Positions 63,756-64,000 of a stretch of 64,000 nucleotides of DNA are shown piece after piece. The notes beneath the pieces were generated by a model. The model had not been told where the DNA came from, made no database searches, and saw only the letters and a list, made by a program, of their open reading frames with translations. Made by a program: the position numbers and the translations under genes. Source of the DNA: Apostichopus japonicus (Eukaryota > Echinodermata > Holothuroidea > Aspidochirotida > Stichopodidae); contig NC_092565.1 in assembly GCF_037975245.1 (NCBI RefSeq), positions 18,083,999-18,147,998 on the forward strand, given 5' to 3'. Numbering within the stretch: position 1 is the first letter of the stretch; each line of letters opens with the position of its first letter.

Positions 63756-64000
63756 CTGAAGGAATAGTCACAAATAGCATTTAGTTGACGACACATGAAT
63801 CTTAACAGAAAGTGTCCTCCATAATAAAATAACTTTTCTCTGTATATTGTGAGGGAAAGAATTTTACATAAAAGTTATAGTAGTGGTAGTACTACTACAA
63901 TAACAAATTAATTTACACTAAACATTTTACGAGAACTACTTTTAATGAATAAAAAGGGGTTTCTCATCATGAAATCAACAGCTGATAGAATTCTTTCTTT

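Overview
This looks like animal nuclear DNA, most probably from an echinoderm. It is AT-rich and has compact exons with GT-AG introns, decayed LINEs, tRNA-derived SINEs and many hAT-like MITEs with C/G runs. Its most prominent content is a multi-copy family of scavenger-receptor cysteine-rich (SRCR) plus HYR transmembrane genes of the kind greatly expanded in echinoderms. The phylum is an inference. No ribosomal or mitochondrial marker is present.

Layout. 1-4.8 kb: no gene recognised. 4.8-6.15 kb: decayed LINE reverse transcriptase on the + strand. 6.66-15.89 kb: a complete seven-exon sialic acid synthase gene (NANS, + strand, 351 codons) whose introns carry a LINE fragment, a TIR element and two local duplications. 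16.9-21.1 kb: four non-autonomous DNA transposons, one nested in another, with readable target-site duplications. 21.7-22.35 kb: relics of two SRCR exons. 24.2-24.6 kb: remnant of an L1/Tx1-type LINE.

26.2-64 kb: three paralogous genes (called A, B and C here), all on the - strand and all without a visible first exon. Each encodes, N to C, a series of single-exon SRCR domains, one HYR domain, one transmembrane helix and a Ser/Lys/Asp-rich cytoplasmic tail with Tyr motifs. Domain exons are phase 1-1, so they can be duplicated or skipped without a frame change. A (26.25-34.88 kb) has five SRCR exons plus a fragment. B (39.83-48.34 kb) has twelve, nine of them in a tandem exon-intron array with a period of about 549 bp. 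C (57.9 kb to beyond the window) shows four. B and C also share a decayed LINE beyond their 3' ends. A and B are almost identical around SRCR1. This implies serial duplication with later sequence exchange.

The most unusual signals are these. (1) Six consecutive array exons of gene B (B6-B11) have lost the canonical 3' splice-site AG and carry TAA just inside the old exon start. A conserved AG 15 nt further in would skip the stop and keep the frame. (2) SRCR3 of gene A shows an independent but analogous case, with a 6-nt shift. (3) Gene B has fused its HYR and transmembrane exons by intron loss and has a premature stop in the tail. (4) Several MITE families with different terminal repeats share one subterminal module of about 100 bp. 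(5) A 2140-bp nested transposon in gene A can be checked against the empty site in gene B.

NANS makes N-acylneuraminate 9-phosphate or neuraminate in the cytosol. The SRCR proteins are predicted surface receptors that bind microbes or glycans. Nothing in the sequence links the two functionally, and their adjacency may be accidental.
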